Below are positions 31,255-39,971 of a DNA stretch of 64,000 nt, one piece after another; the first letter of the stretch is position 1, and each line of letters opens with the position of its first letter. The DNA is taken from positions 248,001 through 312,000 of the forward strand of contig JADJXJ010000001.1 in the NCBI GenBank assembly GCA_016715945.1. The letters are read 5' to 3'. A program made the translations under genes and the position numbers. The notes beneath the pieces were generated by a model. The model was not told the DNA's origin. It saw nothing but the letters and a program-made list of their open reading frames with translations, and did no database searches. This DNA is from Bacteroidota bacterium (lineage in GTDB: Bacteria; Bacteroidota; Bacteroidia; Bacteroidales; F082).

Positions 31255-32046
31255 TTAAAGTCCTGTACTTCTTTGATTGGGTATGGCTCTTTGCATGCTG
31301 TCTTTGAGCCGGAAAACAATTTCCAGCTCTGCGTGGCTACGAACGGATTCGCCGGCTCGCCTGCCTGCTTTCCAGGCGATCTGTTCCAATATCCGGATGG
31401 CTTCCTGGTCGCATCCACCGCCAACGCTCTCCTTCACCCTGATGTTTGAGGCAAGTCCGTTGGTTTCGACCACAAAAGCGAGTACAACCGTACCGGAAAT
31501 GTTGTGCCTGACTGCCATCTCGGGATATTTCATCAGGTGAGTGATGTATGAACTCAGGCTTCTGAAACCCTCGGGAAGTATGGCCTGAGGGGCTTCGGTG
31601 AGTTGTTTCGGACTGTAAATAACCCCTGGTATGGAATCGTCATCACCAGGCCACAATTCACGTGCGGTTGTTTTTTGCCGGTTTTTCAGATAGGTCTTCG
31701 GATTGAAATCTATGGTCAATGTTTCAGATGATGTTATCGGCGTGCCTGCAAACTCAGCAGGCTTCCATAAGATATGCTTTGCCAGCCGGAGCGCCTCCTG
31801 GTCAAGTTCATGATCTAACCCTTTTACAATATGGTAGTTGCGCGTACTGCCATCGGGCAACACCTCGAGCGATACAGTCACCTTGCCTTTAATGCCCTTC
31901 GACAAGGCCTGCTCAGGATAATGCATGGCTCGCTCAAAGTAACGTTTCACAACCGCTGGTTCCGACAGGGGAGATGCCGGAGTGCTGGTCTGGGCTGAAA
32001 GATTATCTGCCGAAATCAGTATCAGAAACGCAAGCAGGATTGCCAT
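31255..32046 (-). CDS. Exported protein with two TonB C-terminal domains
   Basis: A 263-residue protein with a signal peptide (about 1-18, LSAQ) and two TonB_C domains (about 30-112 and 165-255): YPEQALSKGIKGKVTVSLEV and GGCDQEAIRILE are the typical pieces. Tandem TonB_C domains are typical of bacteroidotal TonB-like proteins and are probably envelope proteins rather than energy transducers, as no membrane anchor follows the signal. A TAACTTTG promoter motif is at 32069-32076. First gene of the operon with DUF3078 and phosphoesterase genes. Confidence 0.8.
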   Translation of the reverse strand: MAILLAFLILISADNLSAQTSTPASPLSEPAVVKRYFERAMHYPEQALSKGIKGKVTVSLEVLPDGSTRNYHIVKGLDHELDQEALRLAKHILWKPAEFAGTPITSSETLTIDFNPKTYLKNRQKTTARELWPGDDDSIPGVIYSPKQLTEAPQAILPEGFRSLSSYITHLMKYPEMAVRHNISGTVVLAFVVETNGLASNIRVKESVGGGCDQEAIRILEQIAWKAGRRAGESVRSHAELEIVFRLKDSMQRAIPNQRSTGL

Positions 32047-32068
32047 GAACGTATTTGTGATCCAAAAA

Positions 32069-32076
32069 CAAAGTTA
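32069..32076 (-). promoter_or_regulatory. Bacteroidota -7 promoter element (TAACTTTG)
   Basis: Minus-strand TAACTTTG, 22 bp upstream of the TonB-C gene ATG at 32046. Divergent from the rlmB element. Confidence 0.55.
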
Positions 32077-32119
32077 ATTTATTCCGCAGGTTTTTCACCT
32101 GATTTTTTATATGGCGGCC

Positions 32120-32127
32120 TATCTTTG
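32120..32127 (+). promoter_or_regulatory. Bacteroidota -7 promoter element (TATCTTTG)
   Basis: TATCTTTG, 18 bp upstream of the rlmB ATG at 32146. Confidence 0.55.
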
Positions 32128-32145
32128 CCGGCAAATGAACATGCC

Positions 32146-32894
32146 ATGTCAGGTCAGCAAAGCCAGATGATCTACGGTACCCGGCCGGTCATAGAAGCCC
32201 TCGAAGGTGGATTGGAGCTCGACAAGCTTTTGTGCTCCGTGGTGGTCGCTCTCCCCAGCTCCACCAACTGCTTACGCTCGCCCGTGCGCAGGGTGTTCCG
32301 GTGCAATATGTGCCGGAGGAAAAGCTGAACCGGCTCACCAAGCAAAACCATCAGGGGGTGGTGGCCTTCACGGCCTCGGTAAGTTACCAGAAAGTTGCTT
32401 CGCTTTTGCCAATGATCTTTGAGGCCGGACTGGATCCGTTTTTTATTCTGCTTGATCATCTCACCGATGTGCGCAACCTTGGCGCCATTGCCCGTACTGC
32501 AGAGGCATCGGGCGCGCACGGACTGATCATTCCTTCCAAGGGTGGGGCAATGGTGAGTCCGGATGCCATCAAGACTTCGGCCGGCGCGCTCACCCGCATC
32601 AACGTATGTCGCGAGGAAAATCTTGCTCAGGCGGCCCGCTACATGCACGAAAGCGGGATGAAGCTGGTTGCCGTTACCGAAAAAGCTGAACTGGAAATCT
32701 GGAATGCCGATTTGACTGGGCCGGTAACGCTTATCCTTGGTGCGGAAGATACCGGTATTTCCAGCCAATTGCTGACCATGGCCGACATCCTGGTGCGCAT
32801 CCCCATGGCAGGTCAGATTGCCTCGCTCAATGTGAGTGTGGCAGCCGGCATGGCGTGCTACGAACTGATGCGGCAAAATGCAGCTAAAAATTAA
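32146..32894 (+). pseudogene. rlmB: 23S rRNA 2'-O-methyltransferase RlmB/TrmH family, frameshifted
   Basis: SpoU-type methyltransferase; family members methylate a 23S rRNA guanosine. The N-terminal substrate-binding part (MIYGTRPVIEALEGG) is in frame from 32146 to about 32230; the rest, including EKLNRLTKQNHQG, VRNLGAIARTAEA, LGAEDTGIS and IPMAGQIASLNVSVA, is in the next frame. The switch falls in a run of four T at 32228-32231; one extra T would restore a 249-residue protein. Either a real 1-bp deletion or a sequencing error in the homopolymer. No programmed-slippage motif is seen. Confidence 0.75.
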
Positions 32895-32921
32895 AAAGGC
32901 CATCCGCAACGGACAGCCTTT
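32895..32921. terminator. Bidirectional terminator between rlmB and rplS
   Basis: Hairpin of AAAGGC and GCCTTT outer arms with inner pairing (TCCG/CGGA) and A/T tracts on both sides. It lies just past the rlmB stop and 26 bp from the convergent rplS stop. Confidence 0.7.
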
Positions 32922-32946
32922 CAAATAATTTTCTGAACCTTGTCGG

Positions 32947-33300
32947 TTACTGACGGGCTTCCTTGATTCTTGCCTTCTTTCCGCGAAGTGCACGCAGATA
33001 GAAGATCCGTGCACGGCGCACGCGACCTTTCTTGTTCAGTTCTATCTCTTCGATCATAGGTGACGAAACCGGGAAGATGCGCTCAACACCTACGTTGTTC
33101 GAAATCTTGCGGACAGTAAAGGTTGCAGTGGGGCCGGAGCCAACCTTCTGAAGCACAACGCCTTGAAATTTTTGCAGACGTTCTTTATTGCCTTCAACAA
33201 TCTTATAGGTCACCGTGATGGTGTCGCCCGGCTCGAATGCCGGAAAGTTTTTTACGCTTACCTGCTCCTCCACATACTGAATTAAGGCGTTCTTGCTCAT
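32947..33300 (-). CDS. rplS: Ribosomal protein L19
   Basis: A 117-residue large-subunit ribosomal protein. Family features: PGDTITVTYKIVEG, RLQKFQGVVL, FPVSSPMIEEIE and the Arg-rich end YLRALRGKKARIKE. Length is normal. No trmD or rimM gene is adjacent, so it is a single-gene transcript with promoter at 33349-33356 and terminator at 32895-32921. Confidence 0.97.
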   Translation of the reverse strand: MSKNALIQYVEEQVSVKNFPAFEPGDTITVTYKIVEGNKERLQKFQGVVLQKVGSGPTATFTVRKISNNVGVERIFPVSSPMIEEIELNKKGRVRRARIFYLRALRGKKARIKEARQ

Positions 33301-33348
33301 TGTATTATAGGTGTTTGGAAGATGTATACCTCATTTGAAAAGGGAGTG

Positions 33349-33356
33349 CAAATATA
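33349..33356 (-). promoter_or_regulatory. Bacteroidota -7 promoter element (TATATTTG) of rplS
   Basis: Minus-strand TATATTTG, 48 bp upstream of the rplS ATG; the leader could hold control by L19 but no structure is evident. Confidence 0.55.
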
Positions 33357-33440
33357 CAAACTCTTTTGAGAATCAAAAGCATTCATATAAAAGTTTTCCA
33401 TAAATAAGGTGACGAAATTTTTAAGATACTGATTTACAAT

Positions 33441-33475
33441 AAAAAAGATGCCGGGGACTCCCGGCATCTTTTTTT
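33441..33475 (-). terminator. Intrinsic terminator of the 925-aa T9SS gene
   Basis: Perfect inverted repeat GATGCCGGG/CCCGGCATC with flanking A6 and T7 tracts, 18 bp past the stop at 33493. Symmetric, so active on both strands. Confidence 0.85.
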
Positions 33476-33492
33476 AGGGTTGATATTCAGGT

Positions 33493-36246
33493 TTATTTCT
33501 GAATGATCAGCTTCTGGGTCATGCGTTGACCGTTGGATGTGATGGTCACAAAATAGATGCCGCTCCTGAGGCCATCGAGGGCGAGGCGAAGTTCATGCGA
33601 GTCGTTCAGGTTGAAAGTGCGATCGAGCACAATCAGATTCATCCTGTTCGAAACCTGTACCTGCACCTGACCGCTGAATCCTTCGTTCAGGCTGATGGTG
33701 GCGAAATCTCTTGCCGGATTCGGCTGCAAACCAAAAGTGAGGGGCAAATCGGTAATGGTGAAGTAGCCGTCGCTTTCGTCGAAAATTGCCGGACTGACTA
33801 CACTGGATACCCTCACCTTGAAATAGTTGCCCGTAGGCGTGGCCATCGGAACTGTCCAGGGGTAGGCCGAACCTGTTACGTTGCCGAAAATGGGGTGAGT
33901 GGCCTGGAGTGTGTTGGTGTTGTCATATTCCATCAGGTCAACATTCACGTTTTCCGGAATGTCGTCAATCCATGCAATCCAGAATCCGACACCTCTGTAA
34001 AGGGTTTCACCGCCATTGGGCTGCAGCACCTGGATGGTGCCTCCGGGAGTGTCGGCAAGCTCAAAGTCGTTATTACTCATGTCGGCTACAGCGCCACCAT
34101 TGGCAGTAACGCGAATCCGGTAATCTGTACCCGTTGGGTAGGTGAGCGCTGGAATGCTCCAAACCCAGGTTGATCCGCTTACATTGGTAACCAGATTTGC
34201 GTGGAATACACCGCCTTTCCAAAGTTCGATGTTGAAGGGGCCAAACACGCCATCCGGATACCATGAAATCAGGTAGCTGTTGCCACGAATCCATTTGATT
34301 CCGGCTACATTTGGTTGCTGAACCTCAATGGTACCGCCCGGCAAGTGATCGGCGATTGTAAACAGGTTGTCACTTTCATCCTGAATTCCTGCAGCATCCA
34401 CTCTGATGCGGTACTGTCCCAGCGCCTGTCCGGCAGGGATATTCCATACCCATGTGGAACCGGTTACATTGTTTGCAAGGGTTGCCACCACCGTGCCACC
34501 TGAATTTATCAGGCGAATGCGCACTGGCTCAACAACATCGTCAATCCAGCTAATCAGGTAAGAGCTGCCGCGTAACCAGGTAATACCAGGGTCGTTTGGC
34601 TGAAGCACAGTGATGTAGGTGCCTCCATGTGTGGCAGAAATCTGGAATCCATTGTCGCTGGCATCGGCAAGGGTACGGCCATTGCCCAGTACTTCGATCT
34701 TGTAGTTGTTGCCAGTCTGAATACAGGTTGGCACAGTCCATGTCCAGGTGGAGCCACCCACATTGGTGCCAACAGTCAGGCGTTTGGTACGAATAAAGAA
34801 GTTATCAAAATACAAGGCATGATCGTCAACCGTTGTGCCATCATTCTCCTGTCCTTTGTTGAAGAACCTGATTGCATCCGGAGCACCGCTTACAGGGAAA
34901 GTCTGATCATAAGGTTCGACACCATCGCGACCTGTTCCGAAAACTCTTACCGTGCCGGCAACAGCATCATAATCGAAATTGATGGTCATTGCAGCAAGGC
35001 CTGCATTGCTGAACATTGGGCTGCCGTTAATTTCAATTGTGCTGCTGTTCTTATCATTGACTACAGTGAATAGCGCAGTTCCTCCGATTCCGCCGGTGTA
35101 AACAATAAATCCTTTTTCACCGGTTGTGGCATTGCCGCTACCGAGGTTGAAACCCCATGTGAACGAAAACATGAATCCATCAGGTGTGGCATAGGGACCA
35201 AAAGTACGGTCGGCATGTACGAAGTTGCCATCATTTCCCGGGTCGGAATAGGCAACAATTCTGTATGCGTTGGCATCCATTCCTGTAATTCCGGCTGCAG
35301 CAGGATTGCCCTTGTTTCCAATGGCAAATCCACCAGGCACGTTAACCTTTGTTACAGTCCAGGGATTAAAGTTGCAACCCGTATTGCTGCCAGTGTTGAA
35401 AGATCCGCCACCAGTGTTATCACTTGCAATCCAGAAATTGGTGTTTCGGATCAGGTCGATGTCCACGGGATCCGGAATGTTGTCAATCCAGGAAACAAGG
35501 TATTGTGAGCCCCTTACCCACTTGATTCCGGCAGCATCAGGCTGCAAAACGGTGATTGTCCCTGCAGGGTAATCAAGAAGCTCAAAGTTGTTGTCGCTCA
35601 GATCGAATATTGAAGGATCGCTCACACTCGATACCTTAATCTTATATTGGTTGTGGGCCGTCAACAAGGTGCTTACACTCCAGACATAGGTAGAGTTCTC
35701 TACGTTGGTGGCTATAGATGTGGTGGTGGAGTTCAGGACATCAACCAGGTCGATATTTACATTGCTGAATACGCCCACCGGATTCCAGCTGATCAGGTAA
35801 TCAGTACCTTTAACGATCTGGATTCCGGGTAGTGAGGGCTGTTCAATCGTAATGGAAGTGCCTGGTAATGAGGTAACAAGTGAAAAGTAATTATCACTTT
35901 CATCAGTGTAAGCAGGGTTAATGGTACTTGTGACGCGCACTTTGTATTGTGTGCCGGTTGTAAAGGTGAGTGGATCAATATACCATGCGTATGTCGAATT
36001 GGCTGTTGATGCCACAATTGGTGTTACAGTTGGTGTAAGGGTGGAATAATCAACAAGATCAATCTTCACCGGTTGGGTGAAATTTGTGTTCCAGGAGATC
36101 AGCCTCGTTGAGCCGATATCCCACACAATACCACTGAGGTTGGGCTGCTCAACGGTTACGAACGGCTGTGCCTTTACGAAACCAGACAGACCGAGCATGA
36201 CCAGGATGGTCAGCGCTGAAAGGGCTTTGAGTAGAGAATTTTTCAT
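33493..36246 (-). CDS. T9SS type A cargo: KRE9-like repeats with an inserted ~220-aa domain
   Basis: A 917-residue secreted protein: signal peptide (about 1-26, GFVKAQ), then about six to seven units of roughly 85-95 residues with a common pattern (x-QPN-x2-G-I-x-W-x3-S-x-YLISW and W-x-W-x-I/VP), similar to Kre9/Knh1-type or fibronectin-like modules, and a C-terminal T9SS sorting domain (about 840-917, LQPNPARDFATISL to GIYFVTITSNG). The third unit is split by a ~220-residue segment (34780-35440) that looks like a lectin/laminin-G-type domain. The start 36246 gives the signal peptide; an in-frame ATG at 36270 adds 8 residues. Probably surface adhesion or binding. Confidence 0.82.
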   Translation of the reverse strand: MKNSLLKALSALTILVMLGLSGFVKAQPFVTVEQPNLSGIVWDIGSTRLISWNTNFTQPVKIDLVDYSTLTPTVTPIVASTANSTYAWYIDPLTFTTGTQYKVRVTSTINPAYTDESDNYFSLVTSLPGTSITIEQPSLPGIQIVKGTDYLISWNPVGVFSNVNIDLVDVLNSTTTSIATNVENSTYVWSVSTLLTAHNQYKIKVSSVSDPSIFDLSDNNFELLDYPAGTITVLQPDAAGIKWVRGSQYLVSWIDNIPDPVDIDLIRNTNFWIASDNTGGGSFNTGSNTGCNFNPWTVTKVNVPGGFAIGNKGNPAAAGITGMDANAYRIVAYSDPGNDGNFVHADRTFGPYATPDGFMFSFTWGFNLGSGNATTGEKGFIVYTGGIGGTALFTVVNDKNSSTIEINGSPMFSNAGLAAMTINFDYDAVAGTVRVFGTGRDGVEPYDQTFPVSGAPDAIRFFNKGQENDGTTVDDHALYFDNFFIRTKRLTVGTNVGGSTWTWTVPTCIQTGNNYKIEVLGNGRTLADASDNGFQISATHGGTYITVLQPNDPGITWLRGSSYLISWIDDVVEPVRIRLINSGGTVVATLANNVTGSTWVWNIPAGQALGQYRIRVDAAGIQDESDNLFTIADHLPGGTIEVQQPNVAGIKWIRGNSYLISWYPDGVFGPFNIELWKGGVFHANLVTNVSGSTWVWSIPALTYPTGTDYRIRVTANGGAVADMSNNDFELADTPGGTIQVLQPNGGETLYRGVGFWIAWIDDIPENVNVDLMEYDNTNTLQATHPIFGNVTGSAYPWTVPMATPTGNYFKVRVSSVVSPAIFDESDGYFTITDLPLTFGLQPNPARDFATISLNEGFSGQVQVQVSNRMNLIVLDRTFNLNDSHELRLALDGLRSGIYFVTITSNGQRMTQKLIIQK

Positions 36247-36278
36247 AGTTCCAAGGTATTTGATTTTCAATTATTCAT

Positions 36279-37802
36279 TCATTTGAGATATGTTATCCGA
36301 TGGGTTGATGTACCTTCAGGCGATGAGATTTTCATAATGTAGGAACCTTCTCTCAGGCCAGATTTTTCGAGATCAAGCGTGATAAAAGGTTCGGCTGGTT
36401 GTCTGAGTTCGGTCACTTTTCTACCATCAGTGGCAAAAATATGGATATCCAGTGGATCTGATGATAATAAAGTGTTAATTATGAAAAGTTTGCCGTTGGC
36501 GGGATTCGGATAAACCTTGGTGGAAGCCGTTCCTGGTTTTTCACGAACGCCCACCAGCATGCTTGTAAATCCGGCCTCTGCCCGGTATCCCTGAAATCTG
36601 AGCGTCTTCAGGCCGTAGTTGTAATTAACCTCCAGTTGGTTGTCCTGATTCTGTTGCCAGCTGTTGTTCCAGGTATAGGCGTTTGATGAGGTCACATTGC
36701 CGTAATCATCAATGGCTTTGGTAAACATATTCTGGCTTACCCAGGTTCCCTGCTGCCAGATTTCAAAAACAGCAAGCTGTGCAGTTCCGTAATTGTTGTT
36801 GCTATATGAACGCCTCAGGCTGTTTTGCCATGTGCTGCCTTGCCATACCTGGCGAATCACAGTTTCCGGAAAGCCCAGCACATCGTAGGTGTAGAAGTAC
36901 TGTTCGCTGTTTTGCCAACTGTTGTTGAAAAGTTGGCTTACGTAGATGGTCAATTGATTGGATACGTTGTAACTGAAAACCTCCCTGTAGAAGTCGGACT
37001 ACTGGTTGCCTGTCCATTGCTTCATGGTCATGGTTAACAGGTTGCCTTGTGCATCGTAGGTATAAAGGTGTTGATTTTCGTTGGCCCAGTTGCCGTTAGT
37101 CCAAACCTGGCGTTCTGCCTGTATCAGCTTGTTTTCCTGCCAGTTATAGAATTCGTAAGTCTGGTTGACCCAGATGCCGCCCGAAAATACTTCCTGCAGC
37201 ATGCTGAGCTGGAGCCCGGAGGCCGACCAGGTGTTGGTTGTTTTCCTGAAATCGGTCCAGCTGCTGGTGCTGCTGTTCCATATTTGTTCAGTGTGCGTCA
37301 GGAGCTTGCGGTTATCGTTGTAAGTGAAGATGTTGCGGGATGTGTTTACCCATGCATTACCATTCCAGGCTAGATACAACTGGTTAGTCATATTGCCCGC
37401 TGCATCGTATGTGCGATTTTCGATAGACTGGTTAACCCAGGTTGCCCCTTGCCTGATGCGGAGGAGCATCGTAAGCAATTCTCCATTGGGCGAGAAAATA
37501 TAATCGAACCTCTGGAGGTTGGATTGTGTGGAATAAACCAATACGGAGTCGGGGAAGAATTGCAGACTAGAAGTTTGTTCTACGACATTCTCATTTTGAG
37601 AACTGTTGAACAAACGGAGCTGCTGGATGTCCAGTGCAGGTCCTCTTAATTGATCAACCGGACTGTTGAGCCCATCCCCGGCAGCGTCGAGCCGGGTGAA
37701 TAACAAAGTCAAAAGAAGCAGGGCAGCTGATCGAATCAGAAAAGCCGATATTTTAAAAGCTGGGAAGCTCATCTTCCCGGATGTGGTTGGCAAGAATTTC
37801 AT
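36279..37802 (-). pseudogene. T9SS cargo protein with in-frame TAG codon (36999-37001)
   Basis: Two open frames, 36999-37802 and 36279-36953, lie in the same reading frame. The only interruption between them is TAG at 36999-37001; the translated region on both sides continues the same repeat pattern (W-x-N-x-x-R-x-x-Y-x-Y-D-x-x-G-N) and the downstream part ends with a T9SS sorting domain (KVYPNPANGKLFI to GSYIMKISSPEG). Joined, the product would be about 507 residues: signal peptide, repeats of ~40 residues that resemble YD/RHS-like repeats, and the sorting domain. Without readthrough the protein would lack its sorting domain. Nonsense mutation, readthrough or sequencing error are the options. 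Confidence 0.7.
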
Positions 37803-37916
37803 ACGATTTAGTTGTACAAAAATTGTGCCTTGCTTGTTATATTATTTAAAATATTGATAATCAGCATTATAATATGTAAATAATATGTTAAATTCTGGGG
37901 AGTCTTCCAAAATTAG
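37803..37916. other. AT-rich intergenic region upstream of the T9SS gene
   Basis: About 110 AT-rich bases with no supported gene or clear TAnnTTTG motif. With the duplicated segment after it (37917-38118), it forms a gene-free stretch of 316 bp before the IS. Confidence 0.4.
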
Positions 37917-38118
37917 GAAAAAAATTCCCAAAACAATCATCAAATAGGTTATTGCCATCATTTTAACTAAAATGATATAAAATACTGAAAATAAGAGTAT
38001 TAAAAGACGATTGCGATTGAAGTCAGAATTGCATACTCATAGAGACTTTCCGAAATCTGGAAAATCATTTTTGCTTGCTTTTTGTATTAAAATCTGGTGA
38101 ATGCGTTCCACTTCGCGC
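37917..38118. repeat. Left copy of the ~201-bp direct repeat flanking the IS
   Basis: 202 bp directly abutting the left IS end, identical to 39771-39971 apart from one A in a homopolymer (7 vs 6). The part 38037-38118 is a stranded copy of the last 27 codons of coaE including its stop. Interpreted as target duplication made by the insertion. Confidence 0.9.
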
Positions 38119-38130
38119 CTGACTTCCGCA
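38119..38130 (+). repeat. IS left terminal inverted repeat
   Basis: CTGACTTCCGCA; exact complement of 39759-39770. Confidence 0.9.
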
Positions 38131-38236
38131 GACTTTTTTGAATTTTTGAATTTTGCATTGTAAGTTGTTGTATGTCTGTGTTTTAAAAATTGGGTGTTTG
38201 GAATTTTGGGTGTTAATTTGGTTTTTGTTATGATAT

Positions 38237-39756
38237 TTGCGGGTGTTTGTCAGGAAGCTAAAGCATAAAAGCGGCAGGATCTATGTACAAGTAGTTGAGA
38301 AGCTCGACCGCAAGTATAAAGTTAGGAAGAGTTTTGGGGCTGCCACTGATGAGGATGCTTTAGAGGCTCTGGTAAGACGGGCTCAACAATGGATTAAAGA
38401 GTATCAGTCGTTAGCGGAGTTTGACTTTGACCAGGAGAGAGCCGTTTATGCGGGTCTGCTCGACGCTATCACATCCCACAAGCTTGTTGGTATCGATCTG
38501 ATTCTGGGAAAGATATTTGATGAGATTGGTTTTAATCAGGTCATTGATCCGTTGTTTAAATACTTGGTTTTGTACAGGTTGGTTTATCCCAGGAGTAAAT
38601 TAAAGACAACAGAATACCTTTACCGGTATGCCCAGAAATCCATTTCGGAGGACAATATTTATCGATACATGGACAAGCTTTATAACACTCAGAAGGAGCT
38701 TGTTCAGCAAATCAGCTATAAGCACACGATGCGTATACTTGCCCAAAGGGTTCAAGTGGTGTTTTATGATGTAACGACGATTTATTTTGAGACCGACGGT
38801 GAAGATGATTTTCGGCGCACAGGATTTTCGAAAGAAGGAAGGCATCAAAATCCACAAATTGTTTTAGGGCTGCTTGTCAGTCAAGGAGGCTATCCTTTGG
38901 CTTACGATGTTTTTGATGGAAAAAATTCGAAGGGCATACCATGTTACCCGTTATCAATGGGTTCAAGCAAAAGTATAACATCGAAAAACTGACTGTTGTA
39001 GCTGATTCAGGTTTGCTGTCGCAATCTAACATTGAAGAGCTTACAGTCAACGGACATGATTTTATTTTAGGAGCAAGGATCAAAAATGAAGCTCAGTGGA
39101 TAAAAGAAAAGATCTGCAGCCATACTTTTAATGATGGTGACACAATAGTCATTGAGAAAGAAGGGTTCAGGCTTTTAGTCAACTACTCCCATCAAAGAGC
39201 AGAAAAAGATAAATACAACCGGGAAAAGGGGCTTAAACGATTAGAAAAAGCAATCAAGACAGGCAGGCTTACAAAAGCAGCTATCAACAATCGAGGCTAC
39301 AACAAATTCCTGGAAATAGATGGGCAAGTTCAAGTTCGCATTGATCAGCAAAAGATACAGCAAGACCAAAGATGGGATGGCTTAAAGGGATACTTGACCA
39401 ATTCTACCCTGCCCAAAGAGGAAATACTTGAAAACTACAACCAACTGTGGCTAATTGAGCGTGCTTTCAGAATTGCTAAAACAGATCTGAAAATCAGACC
39501 AATCTTCCACTATAAGCAAAGAAGGATTGAAGCACACATCTGCCTGAATTTTGTGGCATATAAAGTTTTCAAAGAGCTTGAAAGACAGTTAAAAGAGAAA
39601 TGTTCAGATCTCTCAGCAGAAAAAGTAATTGAAATCGCACAAAGCATTTACGAAATCGAAATTACCACCCCAAAACAAAAAGAAAAAATCAAGAAAATCC
39701 TACTGCTGACCGAAGAGCAAATGAAACTGGCCCAAATCTTTGATATAGGGTGTTAA
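38237..39756 (+). CDS. IS1634-family transposase with -1 frameshift
   Basis: DDE transposase in two frames. Part 1 (38237-38925) has the first catalytic Asp in VVFYDVTTIYFETD; part 2 (from about 38926) has the second Asp in VVADSG and the Glu in LWLIERAFRIAK with the Y/R/K context of the IS4-like fold. The switch is in AAAAAAT at 38920-38926; a -1 slip at this phase (A AAA AAT) joins D-G-K-N-F-E-G-H-T-M, the conserved family segment, giving about 506 residues. Start: TTG 38237 or GTG 38243; ATG 38230 is out of frame. Either programmed frameshifting or a lost A. Low GC compared with neighbours. Confidence 0.8.
38920..38926 (+). promoter_or_regulatory. Slippery heptamer A-AAA-AAT in the transposase gene
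   Basis: The heptamer is in the right phase for -1 slippage relative to the zero frame and lies exactly where the frame changes. No strong downstream hairpin was recognised. Typical in many IS families, but not established for IS1634 elements. Confidence 0.4.
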
Positions 39757-39758
39757 TT

Positions 39759-39770
39759 TGCGGAAGTCAG
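39759..39770 (-). repeat. IS right terminal inverted repeat
   Basis: TGCGGAAGTCAG on the plus strand, complement of the left repeat. Confidence 0.9.
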
Positions 39771-39971
39771 GAAAAAATTCCCAAAACAATCATCAAATAG
39801 GTTATTGCCATCATTTTAACTAAAATGATATAAAATACTGAAAATAAGAGTATTAAAAGACGATTGCGATTGAAGTCAGAATTGCATACTCATAGAGACT
39901 TTCCGAAATCTGGAAAATCATTTTTGCTTGCTTTTTGTATTAAAATCTGGTGAATGCGTTCCACTTCGCGC
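39771..39971. repeat. Right copy of the ~201-bp direct repeat; includes the 3' end of coaE
   Basis: 201 bp beginning right after the IS. Its last 82 bp are coding for the C-terminus of coaE, which remains intact because the whole target was duplicated. Confidence 0.9.

Larger units (their letters stand above)
38119..39770 (+). mobile_element. IS1634-type (DDE) insertion sequence, 1652 bp
   Basis: Bounded by a 12-bp perfect inverted repeat, CTGACTTCCGCA at 38119-38130 and its complement at 39759-39770, with one transposase gene that fills most of the element and stops 2 bp before the right repeat. Flanking direct repeats of 201-202 bp. Protein features place it in the IS1634 group, for which long, variable target duplications were described in Mycoplasma. 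Only one copy is in the window. Confidence 0.9.

Noticed and set aside
38208..38220. 13-bp direct repeat GGGTGTTAATTTG near both IS ends (also 39748-39760)
   Set aside because: Lies inside the IS and is probably a sub-terminal binding motif or chance; it is not an end of the element.
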